From Cephalotus follicularis (lineage: Eukaryota; Streptophyta; Magnoliopsida; Oxalidales; Cephalotaceae), in assembly GCA_001972305.1 (NCBI GenBank), contig BDDD01000349.1, forward strand, positions 124,001 through 188,000: a stretch of DNA of 64,000 nt, read 5' to 3'. The notes beneath the pieces were generated by a model. The model worked only from the letters and a program-made list of their open reading frames with translations, was not told the DNA's origin and did not search any database. Position numbers and translations under genes: made by a program. Within the stretch, counting starts at the first letter, position 1. Each line of letters starts with the position of its first letter. Below are positions 33,522 to 48,021 of this stretch, piece after piece.

Positions 33522-35564
33522 GGAATTATACTTGTAAATTCGAGTTCAAAATTGATGTTTGTTCATTGGTGATATGCATGATTTTCCATCACTGTTTTGG
33601 ACTGATTTTGTTTACGAGTTTGATGCTTTGATAAGCTGGATATGTAATCTATTATTGCATGTCGTTTATGGATCTATATCAAATAGATTTGCATAATTAT
33701 TGAGCTTGAACTTTACTGATTTTATTGGACGAAACAGACAGCAATTTTGGGCAAGTATGCTTGATTGCATGTTGATATGGATTGATTGAGATTGCTGGAT
33801 TGTTGTTATGGCTACTGTGATATGCAAACTGATCATACATGTGTTCCCTACGTGGATAATTGGACTGGAATTGCATGTGTATTTGATTGTAGTTGCTGGT
33901 TTTGCAATAAATTGAGGAAGACGATGATCTGGGCACATAACCATCGACGCTCACGTTATAAGCGTTGACGCTTTGGACTGTAAAACGCAGAATTATCACT
34001 GAATGCGTATTAAATGTCGACAACCATGGTTTTTAGTGTAAATGTAGGCGTGATAAACATCCATGCTTGAGGTCCTTCCTCAAGGCGTCAATGCTAAAGG
34101 TAAAGCGACGATGCTCGAGGTTCCTTACCTTGAAGCGTCGGTGCCAAAGATAATTGATGACGCGAAGAATACCAATGGAAAGCACTGACGCTATGGAGTT
34201 GAGCATCGACGCTTAGAGGACAGAATCGTCGACCCCAAAATGATAAACGTCGACGCTTTAACGCACTGTTTTGTATATTTCACTTAAATGACGTACGTTG
34301 ACCCCGATTCAAGTTTAGATGCATTTAGAGCATATGTTTGCTTTGCATATTGAACTGTTGCTTGACTGTGGATTGACTATGACTGATTTCTGAAATTGTT
34401 TCGTCTTTCTAGAAATACCTGCATGATTTTGAAAGAATCAATATTTTGTATGAAATGATATATTTCACAAAATGTATAATTCAAAATGACTAAGGAAATG
34501 ACTTCCAATATTGTAAACTGTTTATAGTATTTTCTGTACAATGAAAATGCATGATTTCAAGTGTTTATAACTTTTAAACGACTTGAAATAAACTGTTGTA
34601 TTTTAATCAAGTAATAACTTATATGAATTACTTGAACTGTACTGTGATTGCATTGTGACTGCACTATGATTGGACTGTGATTGTGATTGCACTGTACTAG
34701 TTGCGTGGCGGAGGTTGCCAAGGATGGCTAGTGGCAGGGTTAACCTAGGAGCCAGGAGTTGGCTGGGTAACTCACTGTACTGTTAGCTTGCTTCATGTTG
34801 TCCAGATCTGGGACAAAGGTAAGATTGCGACGTGGGGCCAGGAGTTGGTGGTGTTTGTTCGTACTGACTGACTGTTGACTGCTCCCATTGTGGACTTACT
34901 GTGACTGGTCCCTTGCGTACATGGCTATGACTGTGTTAATGTAGGCCTGGCCGGGTTGCAACTGTACTATTGATATACATATATATATTTACATATGTAT
35001 ATACTGTTATATATACCGTGCTGCATCACTATGACTTCATTTCATGCCATGCATTAATATTGATCCCGAATTGCACTTATACTTAACCGAGTGAGGACAA
35101 AGGCTAACCCCCAACAATTTTAGATTGAAGCTGTTAGACCGGTATGGACAAGCTCGGAGATAAAGGAAGTTATGATAATGTTTCTATTGGAATTGTATTT
35201 CCGTGGAGTTTAATGAACTGCTATTGTAATCAATGAACAATGTGATTGTAAATGGCAGTTAAATATTGTGTACTGAATTACGGAAGGAATAATGTGGGAC
35301 TATGTTTTGATTGTTTTTGAAGGATAATGTTTTATGATCACGCTCTGTTTGAGGGAAATCGATGACGTTGGGTTATTGTTTTACTGTTTTAGGTAACATG
35401 TAGTATGGGATGCATGTTATGTTTTTATCTTCGGCTTATAATATAATGCTTCCGCAAGATATTAACTGTTATGGAAAGTTTTAAATTTTACCATTTTGTA
35501 TAAGCTGAATATTTATGTTGATTTCCATTACCTATGTACTGTTTATGGAAAACGGTGTGTGACA
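33522..35564 (+). repeat. Solo LTR X (left copy), segment 2
   Basis: Collinear with 43942-44667 plus 52639-53992 of X-right. It ends GTGTGACA, followed by ctaat (35565-35569), an exact copy of the left flank at 16798-16802. It contains (G/A)CGT(C/T)GACGC motifs at about 33945-34260 and an uninterrupted taaac (34244-34248), the Tekay-C target. No gene. Confidence 0.85.
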
Positions 35565-35569
35565 CTAAT

Positions 35570-36594
35570 AGTCCTCTCGACTATTCACAAGATGGCCCCG
35601 GTGTGAGCTCTCATCACCGCCGGATCGGCGTATCACTATTGTCTCCGATCACAGACAAGGGTGTGGATTAAATGTCCACCCAAGATATTCTGCGACCATA
35701 TAAATCTGTGAACACATTGCAACTTCGGCGGACCTCCTCGGAATCACTCGATATCCAGTCCACCTACACCCAGCCAATATTTCAGTCAGTCATAGTAAAG
35801 ATCATATAGAGTCATTCATCCATCATTACGGGTGTGATGATCCCATATTGCGAACTGCGCCCATACGTCTCAATGCAGCTTTCACATGACCCAAAGACAA
35901 CCCTTTTTCCAGCACCTGGCTAGTGCAAGGGAAGGAAAAAATCAAAGTCATGCAGCCACTACACAATGCATGCCAGCCGCTCAGGTCTAAGGATACAACA
36001 TAGGCTAAGACCTACTAGTCGTCATAGACTATACACTACCAAAAACAATAGGGATCCTATCGACAAGGCTAATGTCCATCCAGATAGGTCACCTACGTTG
36101 GGTCGGTTCAATATCATGCCTATTGCACGTACCCCGCATCAACTTTAGTGCCATCCAAAAGGCAATGAGAGAAGCTGCTTTCCATATGAGGGAGCAAGCA
36201 TAATACGGCAAGTCTTTGCGATTCATCAATTCCCCAGAAAGTGAACCTATGACTTAGAACTTCTGTCTGAAGGGACTAAGGATTTCATTCTCATTACCTC
36301 TCTAGGCATGAGATCCAACCCCTCGGTGATAGGCTACCATATGTGTAATCAGTTGACATGGCGATCAACTGATCCGCTTTTAACGGTTTGGGATATCACA
36401 TACAGCTGGTTTGCCATTGTGAATATATATATGCACAAAAGAACATAAATGGAACTTAGAAGGTAGGATTAGAGAGTAAAGTACATACATTCAACCAACC
36501 ATAACCATGCATGGATTATTCCAACTAAGGAATGTATCACATATGTACACCCAATTAGCCCCTTCATGGCTTGTAGGGACACCCAACTCCAACA
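35570..36594 (-). repeat. COP1 left LTR, segment 3
   Basis: Collinear with 53998-54534 and with 58897-59380 plus 61846-62464. It ends ccaactccaaca. About 90 bp present in the other copies (around 54055-54150) is missing here. No gene. Confidence 0.85.
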
Positions 36595-36612
36595 ATCTCC
36601 CACTTGGCCCTA
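36595..36612 (-). other. COP1 polypurine tract
   Basis: On + atctcccacttggcccta; the coding strand reads GGGCCAAGTGGGAGAT directly before LTR start TGTTGGAG, the classical plant Copia polypurine tract. Confidence 0.9.
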
Positions 36613-39600
36613 AATCCATGAAGACCTTACAACATGAGCTTTTCGTACATTTGACTCTCTCAAGTACTGAATTGCTATTGGCATCGGTCAGTGGGTCTGC
36701 TAAGTTTGCTACCTTCACAAATCTCTTAATTTGATCCCATTTCTCTGTATTACGATCACCATGATCATATGATCTAATCAATCAGGAACACGATTGTTGA
36801 TTAAAATTATGGTGCGGTAATGATACCGCGGTTTCTGGGTTAGTGCAAAACCCTCCATCCTCATCACAGTCACCACAACTGGATTAACAACGGATTGGAA
36901 CCACTAGAAGTTCACCATAGAACTTCCGCCTCCAAAACAACAACTTCAATGAGGTATTAAAGGTCATGACGTACTCAAATTGTACAATGGAGTATTTCAG
37001 CATCCTTTGCCTTAATCTCCTGCATCTCTTACAACACTAACTTTCAAGATATTAAAAAATATCCTTAAACGAATTCGTGATCGTCCAAATCACTTTAAAC
37101 TGTAGAGTTCTCATAGCTCTTAAGTTTTAAATTTTCACTATATTCTCTATATGTCAAGTAGGGATACTGAGCTCTTCTCAGTTTAACTATTATCCTTATT
37201 AACAATTTCAAGTGCCAATCACTGGTATTAGGACTAAAAATCGACAAGCCACTATCTCGGGCATGTCTAATATTAGACACAGTACAAGGTATGACATCCA
37301 TGATGAAGTCCACAGCCCACACTTATGGTTTCCTGTTCACGCGTGTCCTCTCCTCAATGTCTCTAAAGACATCCTCTCAAAAAGAAGAATTCCATGGCCA
37401 ATTGGCAGTAGGCCATATTAATGGAATCCTTTTCGCCATACCACATCTGCTCCTTGCTGATGTACTAGCTTTGGGAAACCCAAGCAATCTACTCGATCTA
37501 CTCTTTTGATCTTCATTCTCTAAAACGTAGAAAGCCTCCCCCAAATCCTTGATAGAGAAATTCTTGGTTCATTGTACTTACATGAACTGTACCATGTTAA
37601 TGTACTTTAACCAAGACAGTGATATCTGAGTTATCCTATATCTGTTAGACATAAGGAACATCTATATCAAAAGATGTTTCAACTATGGGATGCTACCATA
37701 AAGTCAACCATAAACCTTTATAGCTTGCATTATCCGAGTGGACTTAAGCATATGCGATTTGCTAGTAAGTATAGTCAACCTCTCGTTACATTCTATACCC
37801 TTTTAGTGCTAATCACGCTTTAAAGGTTTGAACCTTTTCCATTTATGTCTATCTTTTCCTTAAAGATATTTATGCAACCAATGGGAATCCCGCCATTGGG
37901 AGAATTTACCAAGTACCACCCCTGGATGGCGTATATGGTGTCCATTTCGGGTATCACGGCTGCATGCCACGCCCTAGAATTAGTGCTCTTCACCGGTCCA
38001 TGTAGCTGATAAGCTTGTCATCCCTTGATGACGTAAGTTTTGTCAGTGTCATCGTTCTTTCAAGCGTTGTCAAAAACTTTGCCTATTATCCTCCATTGAG
38101 GATAGCCTTACTGAGAATTCATCTCAGATTTGGGATCCCTTCCCAATATGTCTTAAGAGGATTTAACCTCTAATTCCTTATCATCATATGGTTATTCACA
38201 CGGTAGTAACTTCCGTAGTTATACCTTGCTCTCACCGTTATTTGTAACCAGGTATTCCCTCCTTGGGAATATACAGTATGCGACACAAAACTTTTGTTAG
38301 CTGGGATACGCGTAACAAAAACTTTTGTTCGCTAGGATGGTGAAATGATATCATTAGCTCTTCTTAAGATATCCCACAACCAAAAATGATCCATTCATGC
38401 CTCCGGCTTAGAAAGTCTCCACCTTCTAATACAAGCTGGACAGCCTTTAACCCTCTTGGTTTAGGCTGGGTTTCCTCCATGTATGATCTCCTTATCATAT
38501 GATTTCCTCATGACATCGGAGGGGACGAATTTTGAGGAATCCAAATTTGGATATGTATTGCCCTGTGCAATGTATAACCCAGAAGGAGATACGAAGTTGT
38601 ATAAAAGATATCATGTATTGGACCTTTTCCACAAAGTCCATATGCTTCATACGGATAAACCATTCCCATATGGTTTTTCCCGGAGATGTCCATATGGAGA
38701 GAAAGTCCCATTATCTCTCATAATCTTTTATTATTTTGTTCTTTATTGAATTGTTAATGCAATGGTTATAACTTAGATTCTCTTTAAACCACATGCTCCT
38801 TGCACTAACTAGAATATTGTTATGTATGAGAATAAAGAATTTACCACAATTTGAGCCCCTTGCTCATCTTATACAATTTGAAACAAAGTTTCTTGCAATA
38901 TTCTATATATAAGAATCCAGTATATATCCATTTGCAATAATAAACAATTCATTACGCCTATCCAACCAGTCTGAATCCCAATATTCATCACCATGTCGTA
39001 TATCCACAACTTTAATAGCTCCTTGTTGCCTAGCTTCTCTTACCCTCTTGCATAGAGATATCAATGTGAGTGTAATAACCTGAGTTCCTTACTCACGTTC
39101 AACTTACATTGTAAGCTAGTAAGTAAGAGTGGAAGTATCTTCAACTGAGGTACTTTCACATGTGCATTTAAGTAACAATTACAGTTTCCCTTTTTAATTC
39201 CTTGCTTCCCACGGCAAGCATTCTCCTTGTGATCCTTTCATTAATGGCATCCCCAAGCACTCCTTGTGTGTTACCCTTTTATCTTGTAAGGCTCCTTGCC
39301 TTTAGAACATGATCCCATGATCTATCCCTCTCGGATGTTGTCCCATCTGCCGCCTTTAGAGCCAAACAACTCTCTTAGTTGTGTAAGGATGACCTTAAGG
39401 TTTCCATGTGAGCTCATTATTCATGCAACCATTTGACCTCCTTGGTCTTGTCACTCTCTGACATGTTTGCATGAATGGTTAGGAATATTCAGTCATCACA
39501 TGAGAGTCTCTCATGCTCATGAGTATCAAGCGTACCTAACGCTGCCATTACTTGAAATTGGACCATTAAACTTATATGTGTGGTGTTGATTGCCAATTGA

Positions 39601-41530
39601 GTAAGATTGAGTATGCCTAACAACCTATATAGAGAAAATATGAGAGAAGTATTTGCAGATTATTCCAATTAATGTTATTACCATAATCCTTGGCCTTTAG
39701 TAATTATGGCTACTCCCACTATTCTAATCGTATTCCACACCTCCTATGTGGAACTCTAGAAGCCTCTCGCCTCCTAGTGGGAATCAAAATCTATCCAGCA
39801 TACTATGGTCCCGATTGTGGCCGTGCAAACCATAATACCTAAATAGGCAGACGCCAGCGCAAATTTACATTAGGACCTCTTGCCCTTCATGTAAGATCCG
39901 ATACAAGATTCGGCTTCCGGGCCCCTATGGTCTATGCTGTGGCATGATGGTAACCATAATCCCGGTATAAGTCAAACCCACAATTCTCAAAGAAATAAAC
40001 CCGTTTTGACACCCACACGATGTGGCCTGTCAGAGTATCAAAACATGGTCATTTCCTCCCAGTACGACCCCTGTACTGAAATTAAATAGAAATTTTCATA
40101 CGGAGGACCTCAGTTGTGGCTGGTGCCATCCCCAATATATCCACACCATTCAACGAAGATGATGGAAGGCCAACAACAGGGCAACCATATGCCCTACCGC
40201 TTATGGACTTATTATTTCTAGGTTGGATGAATTTGATGGTCTCATCAAGTTTTATATTAGCCAAGCCATTTTTAAGATTCATTTTAATCATCCAATCCAT
40301 TTAGAACGGCTTACATGCTTGGACGTGTTTGTAAAAAGAAAACATCCATCTCGTGCACCCTAAAAGTGGCCTGACTTGGGACTGAAACTATTAGTGACCA
40401 CGCAAGCCAACATGATCCCTTGGTCTCCTAGGTGTACTAATTTAAATTACATTATTACAAATGCTACCATGCATACATGGTCTTTAATTGGTCTTGCAAT
40501 CTTCTTGATCCTCTCTTTAATCTCCATTGCACCTTTTCTAGAAACTTATACTGGGTGTACAGAATAAAAAGAAAAAGAGATACAAAAGAGGGAGAAGAGA
40601 TTTCTATTTTACCATGAATAACATTAATAACAAGAAAATTAATATGGCGCACGCAGGCAACCTTATTACAGACCATATGAATTCCAAGCATAATAATGAA
40701 TTTAAATCATCCACGAAAGAAACCAAAAAACTAGGTCAAGTCCCAAAGCCTACCAGCATGCATAAGAAATTCAAAAAATATAACCAACATATTTAATGAA
40801 TAAACACGTAAACAAATTTAATATTTAATGACTCGTCGGTTTTACTAACGACTGACTAGGAATGCAACTCCCACTGAATTAATTAAAATACAGTGTCCCT
40901 TAATGTAATCTCTTACAACATTTAATCTCATGGCTCTTCCATGTGATTTGATTGGCTGAATAAAAGAGAGAATAATGCAATTAAATATTAGTAAACTAAT
41001 ATTTATATTCTTCTCGAATATCATATTTCCTCTTGAAATATATATTGCATTATATTAATAAATTGAGTGCATAAGTGAATTAAATTTCTACTCGAAACAC
41101 ACTGGTGTGTGCCTGTCCTTTTAATAGCCAGGTTATCTGCCAGATAAACTATACTAACCAGTACAGAAAGTCTTACCAGAAAGAATCCACACAACCAGTT
41201 TTTCAAGAAAAATTACAATCACTTTATAAATCCACTTTTAATGACTTCTTAAGGTCCGTTCGAGATCCTAAATCGTACATCGGATTTTTGAATGCTCCCA
41301 TGCATCTCAAATACCCTATGTACTAATCTTCGGCTCATTGAACTAGCCATCAATTAGTCCTTTACACCAGTTCACCCAATTGACAAAAACAAATAGAATG
41401 AGCAACATTCCAATTGAACCAAAATTGCCAATTGCACTCTAGGGACGAAATTGCAACAAAACCGTCAAGGCACAAAGTTAATCTACAAGCCACTAGATAT
41501 CAAGAAACAGGTTCGACTATAGCTCATTAG
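36613..41530 (-). pseudogene. COP1 internal region, heavily decayed
   Basis: About 4.9 kb with no ORF longer than about 96 codons on the coding strand. The only recognisable coding trace is at its 3' end (36781-36630): a segment VKVANLADPLTDANS, resembling the end of Copia RNase H (relatives have N(L/I)ADPLTK). The rest is stop-ridden and I could not place gag, integrase or RT with confidence. Length and position, between a Copia polypurine tract and an iMet primer site, identify it as a Copia internal region. Confidence 0.65.
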
Positions 41531-41544
41531 GCTCTCCGATACCA
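41531..41544 (-). other. COP1 primer-binding site (tRNA-iMet)
   Basis: On + gctctccgatacca; the coding strand TGGTATCGGAGAGC is the plant Copia initiator-Met primer site with a substitution. It lies 2 nt from the right LTR terminus TGTCGGGAACC at 41547. Confidence 0.85.
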
Positions 41545-41546
41545 CT

Positions 41547-43100
41547 TGTCGGGAACCCCACCTAGGGGTAGAGGGCTCGGAACGCAGAGGAAGGAAAAAC
41601 AAACTCAATTATGGGCATTAGATGTATAGGGTGATCAATTTTAATTTTCAATCAAATGATTGATCCCCAAGATATGGGTTACCCTACGAGATGTCCATAA
41701 TTGTCCCAATAAGCCTAGGAACCCTAATAGAGCATGTAGCCAAACCTCAAAACCAATCTAAGCATAACGGAGAAATAGGTTTGGAGTAAGAGTTGCCATA
41801 AACTCTCACATTAGTCACAAACAATTGCATTATGGGAACACACACAATCCCTAAACAATTGACGCACAAACCTGAACCAAGAGCAATCCCTAACACTAAG
41901 GAATCGCAATGGTTCCTCCATGAAACCAGGGGGTTCGGCCAGGGTAGGCATACAAAAGCAACAATGCGAAACAACATGATAAGCACCCTAGCATGCCAAC
42001 CACAACAAAACCACATACCCATTCATCATGGGTTTGGCTGGGGTTGGCAAACCCTAACCCTAATATGAATCCACAAAGGGGGAAACAAGAAATTGGTTAC
42101 CTCAAGTGATGGGTCCTTCCTTCAAGAGCTCCCTCATCACTTTAATTCTAAATCCTCTATTAATGCTCCAAGCTCCTCCTTGATCCACGCACAAGGAAGA
42201 TGATGATGGAGGTTTGAGTGTTTATCCTACACTATCAACTCAATAGATAAAGATGAGATGCAAGGAACAAATCATCTCCACCTATATTGAGCTTTGAGGG
42301 GTGAAAGGATGGTTGAAAATGGCATATTTTTTATCCAGCCGATATTGGCGTCGACGCCTAACCAATGGCGTCAACGCATACACTACCAGATCAAAGAGAG
42401 AAGAAGAGAAAATAGCCAGGGAAGAGAGAGAGAGAGAGAGAGAAATATATCATTTCTCTTCATGTGTGTTTGACCAATCATACCTCTTGTCTTATATACT
42501 ATCTCATTTTCGCGTCAACGCCACGCGTCTCATATTATCTAGGAGTCAACGCCATGGATAAGATGAAACAGGCATCTAGTATCATTTGTCTTCACGTAGA
42601 GGCCTAAAACCCATTGTGTCAACACGTAAACCTACTGGTTTCTAAATCAACAATGCCATGCTCTCCATAGCGTTAATGTCCAATGGCTCAATCCAGTTAC
42701 GGCGTCGACGTGTACCCCTCATGGCGTCGACATGTAAAGCTACTGGTTTTGTCAGCGTCAACGTAATCGATTCTCGTTAATGCCCATCAACTCAATTGGA
42801 CATGGCATCAATGCATGATCTTCATGGCATCGATGCCTAAGACAAAGATGAGACAATTCTCTTCTATTTTAAACCCTTTTGCTTGGAATATTTCATCGTG
42901 GCAGTGCATGGACCTAAATACATCATATGAAATACTCAGTAGCTATGCAACATCCTCTCGATGTTGTCCTTTCACTAAATGACATGTGTCCCTCACACGT
43001 TAACATGTTCAAAGTTAGGTAGGACCCATAAAGCATGGTCAATACCTGCTATGCTGATAACTTTCTCAGAACATCCCGAGTCTGATATGACCATCCTAAT
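41547..43100 (-). repeat. COP1 right LTR, segment 1
   Basis: Collinear with 8894-9523 joined to 15925-16802, and so holds the empty site of Athila-B (ctcct at 42173-42177). It has GGCGTC(G/A)ACG motifs at 42345-42840. It ends ctaat (43096-43100) before X-right. Confidence 0.85.
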
Positions 43101-44667
43101 TGTAACGCCCGGGATTTTCGTTTTTCTAATATTGTATTTTCCCATTTTTAAATTGTCACAAATTAATGAGAATGGAGGAGTTCCCGACTTTGATGATGGT
43201 TTCCCTTTTATAATGTTGATTTTTGGAAGAGAAGAACGATGGAAATGTTCAAAGTGCATGTTAAGTCAAAACAACGCTATATTGGGTCAAAAGCGACTCC
43301 TTAATGTAAGCGTCGACGCCTAACCAATTAAAACATGTGCCAAGAAAAACGCATATAAGCGTTGATGCCATTGCATGAAAAAGGTTAAAGCGTCGACACT
43401 GCATGCAAACCTGTGACACTTTATATGCTGGTAAGTGTGTGATACGTGTTGATTAACTCTGCAAGGTGGCATTTAACCAGCATGGGGATTGAAGCAGGGT
43501 AAGGGGGACATGTCAAATGCACTAAGGATGTGTCTCCAACCCTTTAAATGCAAAAGGGAGGTGTCACTCCACCTGGAAACCTGCAAAATGAATGAAATGG
43601 AACAAAACAGTAAAGGAAAGGAAAAACACCTGTGTGTGCATGCAATGGGCCAGAGAAGGAAGAGAGATTTATGATCATCATAAAACAATTCCCTCTTCAC
43701 TCCTCCCTACCCTAAACACCGTGAAAGAGAGAAATACAAAGAGAGATAAGACACATGGGAGAGAAACTGAGAGGAGAGAACCATTTTCCTCCATTGTTGA
43801 GCCAAGATAGAGCTTGGGACTTGGACAGAAGCTGGTGGCTCGAACTAGGGGCAACCAAACCGAACCTGGGAGCTCAAAGTTACTGGATTGAGGTAAAAAA
43901 GGGGTGTACTTTTGGCTTCTAACTTGGAGCCAGAGGTAGGGGGAATTATACTTGTAAATTCGAGTTCAAAATTGCTGTTTGTTCATTGGTGATATGCTGG
44001 ATTTTCCATGATTGTTTTGGACAGATTTTGGTTACGGGATTGATGCTTTGATAAGCTAGATATGCAATCTGTTATTGCATGTCAATTTTGGATGTATATC
44101 AAACTGATTTGCATGATTATTGATCTTGAACCTAACTGATTTTATTGGACGAAAGAGACAGCAATTCTGGGCTAGTATAAATGATTGCATGTTGATATGG
44201 ATGGATTGAGATTGCTGGATTGTTGTTATGGCTACTACGATATGCAAACTGATCATGCACGTGTTCCCTAAGTAGATAATTGGACTGGAATTGCATGTGT
44301 ATTTGACTGTAGTTTCTGGTTTTGCAATAAGCCGAGGATGACGATAATCTAGGCACGTAACTGTCGACGCTCACGTTATAAGCGTCGACGGTTTGGACTG
44401 TAAAACGCAGTATTATTACTAAATGCATATTAAACGTCGACGCCATGGTTTTTAGTGTGAATTTAGGCATTATAAACGTCGACGCTTGAGGTCCTACCAC
44501 AAGGTGTCGATGCTAAAGGTAAATCGCCGACGCTCAGGTTTCCTTATCTTGAAGCGTCGACGCCAAAGATAACTGGTGACGCGAAGATTACCATTGGAAA
44601 GCGCTGACGCTATGGAGATGAGAGTTGACACTTAGAGGACATAAGTGTCAATCCCCAGATGATAAAC
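43101..44667 (+). repeat. Solo LTR X (right copy), segment 1
   Basis: Begins TGTAACGCCCGGG. It holds the empty site of the Tekay tandem (taggg, 43937-43941). CGTCGACG-type motifs occur at 43305-43395 and 44360-44570. It ends taaac (44663-44667), the left target-site copy of Tekay-C. Confidence 0.85.
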
Positions 44668-47651
44668 TGTCACACCCCGGTTTTCCAAACGTCATATAAG
44701 TGGTAGCAATTAACATAAAATAATCCGGCTTATCAAATTTTACAATAAATTTAAACCTTTTAAAACAGATATATCAGTTGCGGAAGCCTTTAATATAAGC
44801 TGAACTAACAATGTAACACACATCCCATACTACGTGCTACAACGAAACAAACATCATTGTTAATTGCTCACGAAACGGAGCGTGAATTAACCTTCATTTT
44901 AACCATAGATATCTCCCATAGAGAAGTTCACATATATAAATCAATACCCAAAACATTTTTTGGAAACCCAAATACAAATTATCCAAATTGAACAAGTACA
45001 AGTTATCATCCTCTCCAACATGAGTAGGATTATCATAATACAATTTAGCTTAAACAACCTTCAAATGTCAGCTCCCAGAAATAGCCTTAACCGCACTTGT
45101 CCGATTGCCTCCGTCAATCTGAAATAGTAGGGGCTTAGCCTTTGTCCTCAGTCGGCTAAGTATAATTACATTTTGGGATCAAGTAATGAATGACATGAAA
45201 TGAATGCATTCATGATGCAGTACCCAATAGGGTTTAGTAACCCAAACAAGCCATCACAAGTAATTAACAAATAAAAATACTTGCAACCAAAACATCCCAA
45301 ATGGGCATCAGTCCTTTTAACATAGATTACAGTTTTCAGCTACTCACCCAACAGGGTTTAGTAGTTATCAAAATTTCACAGTCCTTTTCAAGTAATTTAT
45401 AAGTATAAATTCTTGAAACATATATATATTTTTTGCACAAATATACAATGGTCCCTTTTCAATCCATTTCAAGTAGTTTTAGTGTATTATAAAATACTTG
45501 AAACAATACATTAAAAAATGTACTCCAATCGTTCGAAAATACTCATGTCCGTTTAACTTAATTTTAATTATGTGAAATCGTTTTGCAATCCTTTTTGGAA
45601 AATACACATTTCCATCACAATCCGTTTCCAAGTAAATTATTATGTCTAAAGTACTTGATAACATTACATTTATTCAAAATGTATAACTAGTCCTTTTGTA
45701 CAGTACCTAATTCTTCGAAAATACTTATTTTTGTATACATAATTTTAATCATCGGAATCATTTTCACAATCCTCTTGGGAAAATATATATTCACATATTT
45801 CCACACAACCATCATATACACATTTCTTAAATTAAATTCATTTAAGAAATCATGCGATATTGCATCAAATCAATTCACAGTAGTATGTAATGCAACCATA
45901 TGCTCAAACATGCCTAGAGTCATTTCTAGAATCGTTCCGGAGCTAAGGGGTCAAAAATGGGTCAAACCGAACAAACCAGGAGGAAAGACGTCGATGTCTT
46001 TCCTCAACGCGTCGATGTTTATTTCCCCAAAAGCGTCGAGGTTCATCTTCAAGGTCAGTGCTGTCAACAGTATGAATCGCGTCGATGTTTTTTCTATAGG
46101 CGTCGAAGTCTTCAAGCCAAAACCCTTAGGCGTCGATGTTTATCTCAACGCATTGACATTTAAGGTAGGAACCTTAACACGTCCTCGCGTTATGTGCAAG
46201 TCCCGATGTATAGAAACCACAGACGTCGATGCCTTCCATAGATGTCGATGTTTAAGTGGTACCAGGAGGTATCAATTCAACCAAACTCCATGTCAAGGAA
46301 GAATTCATCCTCCATCCCCGCATGCACTTTCCAGGTACACCACTTACGGCGTAACGCGCACAACAGGTTATTTATGTGTATAACCAAATCATTAACCCAT
46401 CAAAGTCCACAAGTCCAAAAGTAGACATTGCAGTTCTGCAATTGTTTGAAAAAGACATCGATGCTTAACCAAGACATCGACGTCTATTGCCTTATCGCAT
46501 AAAGACATCGATGGTTATCACAAAAGCATCGACGTTTAAGAGTCCAGAACACTGTCTCTTCCATACCACAACCAAACAGGAACATAAAATCCAATTATAC
46601 ATGTAGTCTAACATGGGATTCATAAAGAATTCAACATGCATGCATAATCCACTTAACCAGGTGTTCATATCATCAAACAAACATCCAACCCAACTCCAAA
46701 ACAGGCATGCAATTCATGCATTTTATTCATGGCAAGACATTAGTTTGAACTCAAAAGTGCACATATACTTCCCCTACCTCTGGTTTCAAGTTAAAAACCT
46801 TGAAAGTCCACCTCTTTGTGTTCCAAGAATTGTCCACAGCAGCTCCAAGGTTGTCTTGTTACTGCAAGTTATCAGCTCCAAGTTTCCCTAAGCTCCACAG
46901 GTCCAGTAATGGTGGAACTCCCTCTTCACACTCACTGTTTCTTTCTTTCCTCTCCTTAGGTGTTTTAAACGAGAGAGAGGGGTGGGAATGGGGTTGTTCT
47001 TATGCAGATGGTTCCCTCTCCCTCTTCCTCTCTGCACTAAATGAACTCTCGTGTTCTATCCCTCTTCCCCACTCACTTTATGCATTCTAACCTTGTTTCT
47101 TTCTCTTCTTTTGCAGGTTGCATGCATGATAACACTTGTTACATTCTCCACCCTTCTTCAGTCATGCAGGTCAGGGGGGGTCAGTATGCATGCCCAACAC
47201 GTCCCACTTAGTGTCCCAAGATGCCTGCAATAAGCCTAGAATTGCCCCCTCTTTGCACATTATTATGTCAGTTCATAATGTGACTGATATCCTTTTTAAA
47301 GACATCGATGTCTTCCTCAGACGTCGAAGTCTTTTCCTCTTTTGTACAAGGGTGTTGATGCCTTCGTCTGCATCGACGTGCATGTGCATGCATTTACGTG
47401 CACCCCTTGTTCCCATAGGCGTCGACGTCTTTACAATGACATCGACGCGTTTGGTCCAAAACTGCACCGTTTTGCCTCTAATTGCATCTTTTAGAATTTC
47501 TTTAATATCCCCATCATTCCTTGTTCCAAAATCTAATCTTTTAAATTTGGAAAGCATCATTTAAATAAAAATTTATGCCATTCTCATTAATTCAAACATA
47601 ATATTTCAATAAAATTGAAATATTACATTGTCCAAAATCTCGGGCGTTACA
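44668..47651 (-). repeat. Tekay-C 3' LTR
   Basis: 2984 bp, tgtcacacc to gggcgttaca on +. It lacks about 360 bp present in the partner at about 49857-50215. CGTCGA(T/C)G motifs cluster at 45980-46270, 46450-46540 and 47300-47450. Confidence 0.9.
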
Positions 47652-48021
47652 ATCCACCCTCCTTCAAAGAAATTCGTCCTCAAATTTCCTTAATATACTC
47701 TGGATGATTAAGGGTATCATCCTTAGTCATCTCATAACTTTTCCGTCAACTTCGTGCCACAAGTAACTTCTTCTTAACGATCTTGACTCCTCTCGAAGTC
47801 TCATTCACGAGATTCAACCTAAGCGATGGTCGCTCATTCTCTCGATCGTTCGAACCACCGTTCGATCATTCATTAGACTATTACGTCAATGTTCATTTAT
47901 CCTTGTACTTACTAGTTTAGCCTCTGAAGGTTCTAGTTTAATACCCATAACGTTCACTGAATCATGACTTTAGGTCGTCCAGTAATTCAAGTACAATTTC
48001 AATATATGATAAAACAATGCA
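47652..48021 (-). pseudogene. Tekay-C polypurine tract and pol deletion scar
   Basis: It opens with the polypurine tract (atccaccctccttcaaag on +). A short part (about 47740-47835) still aligns with the region after integrase in the Tekay tandem (compare 19830-19920: cttcttcttgatcg and ggtcgctc). The remaining about 200 bp has no recognised match. Protease, RT, RNase H and most of integrase are gone. Confidence 0.6.

Noticed and set aside
40082-40300. Short minus-strand ORF in the COP1 internal region as a Copia gag piece
   Set aside because: No recognisable gag or zinc-knuckle motif; the length is expected by chance in this AT-rich decayed region.
45775-47564. Plus-strand ORFs of 142-202 codons in the Tekay-C 3' LTR
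   Set aside because: Related frames appear in the partner LTR only because the DNA is duplicated. They run antisense to the element, consist of motif-repeat translations and match no family I recognise.
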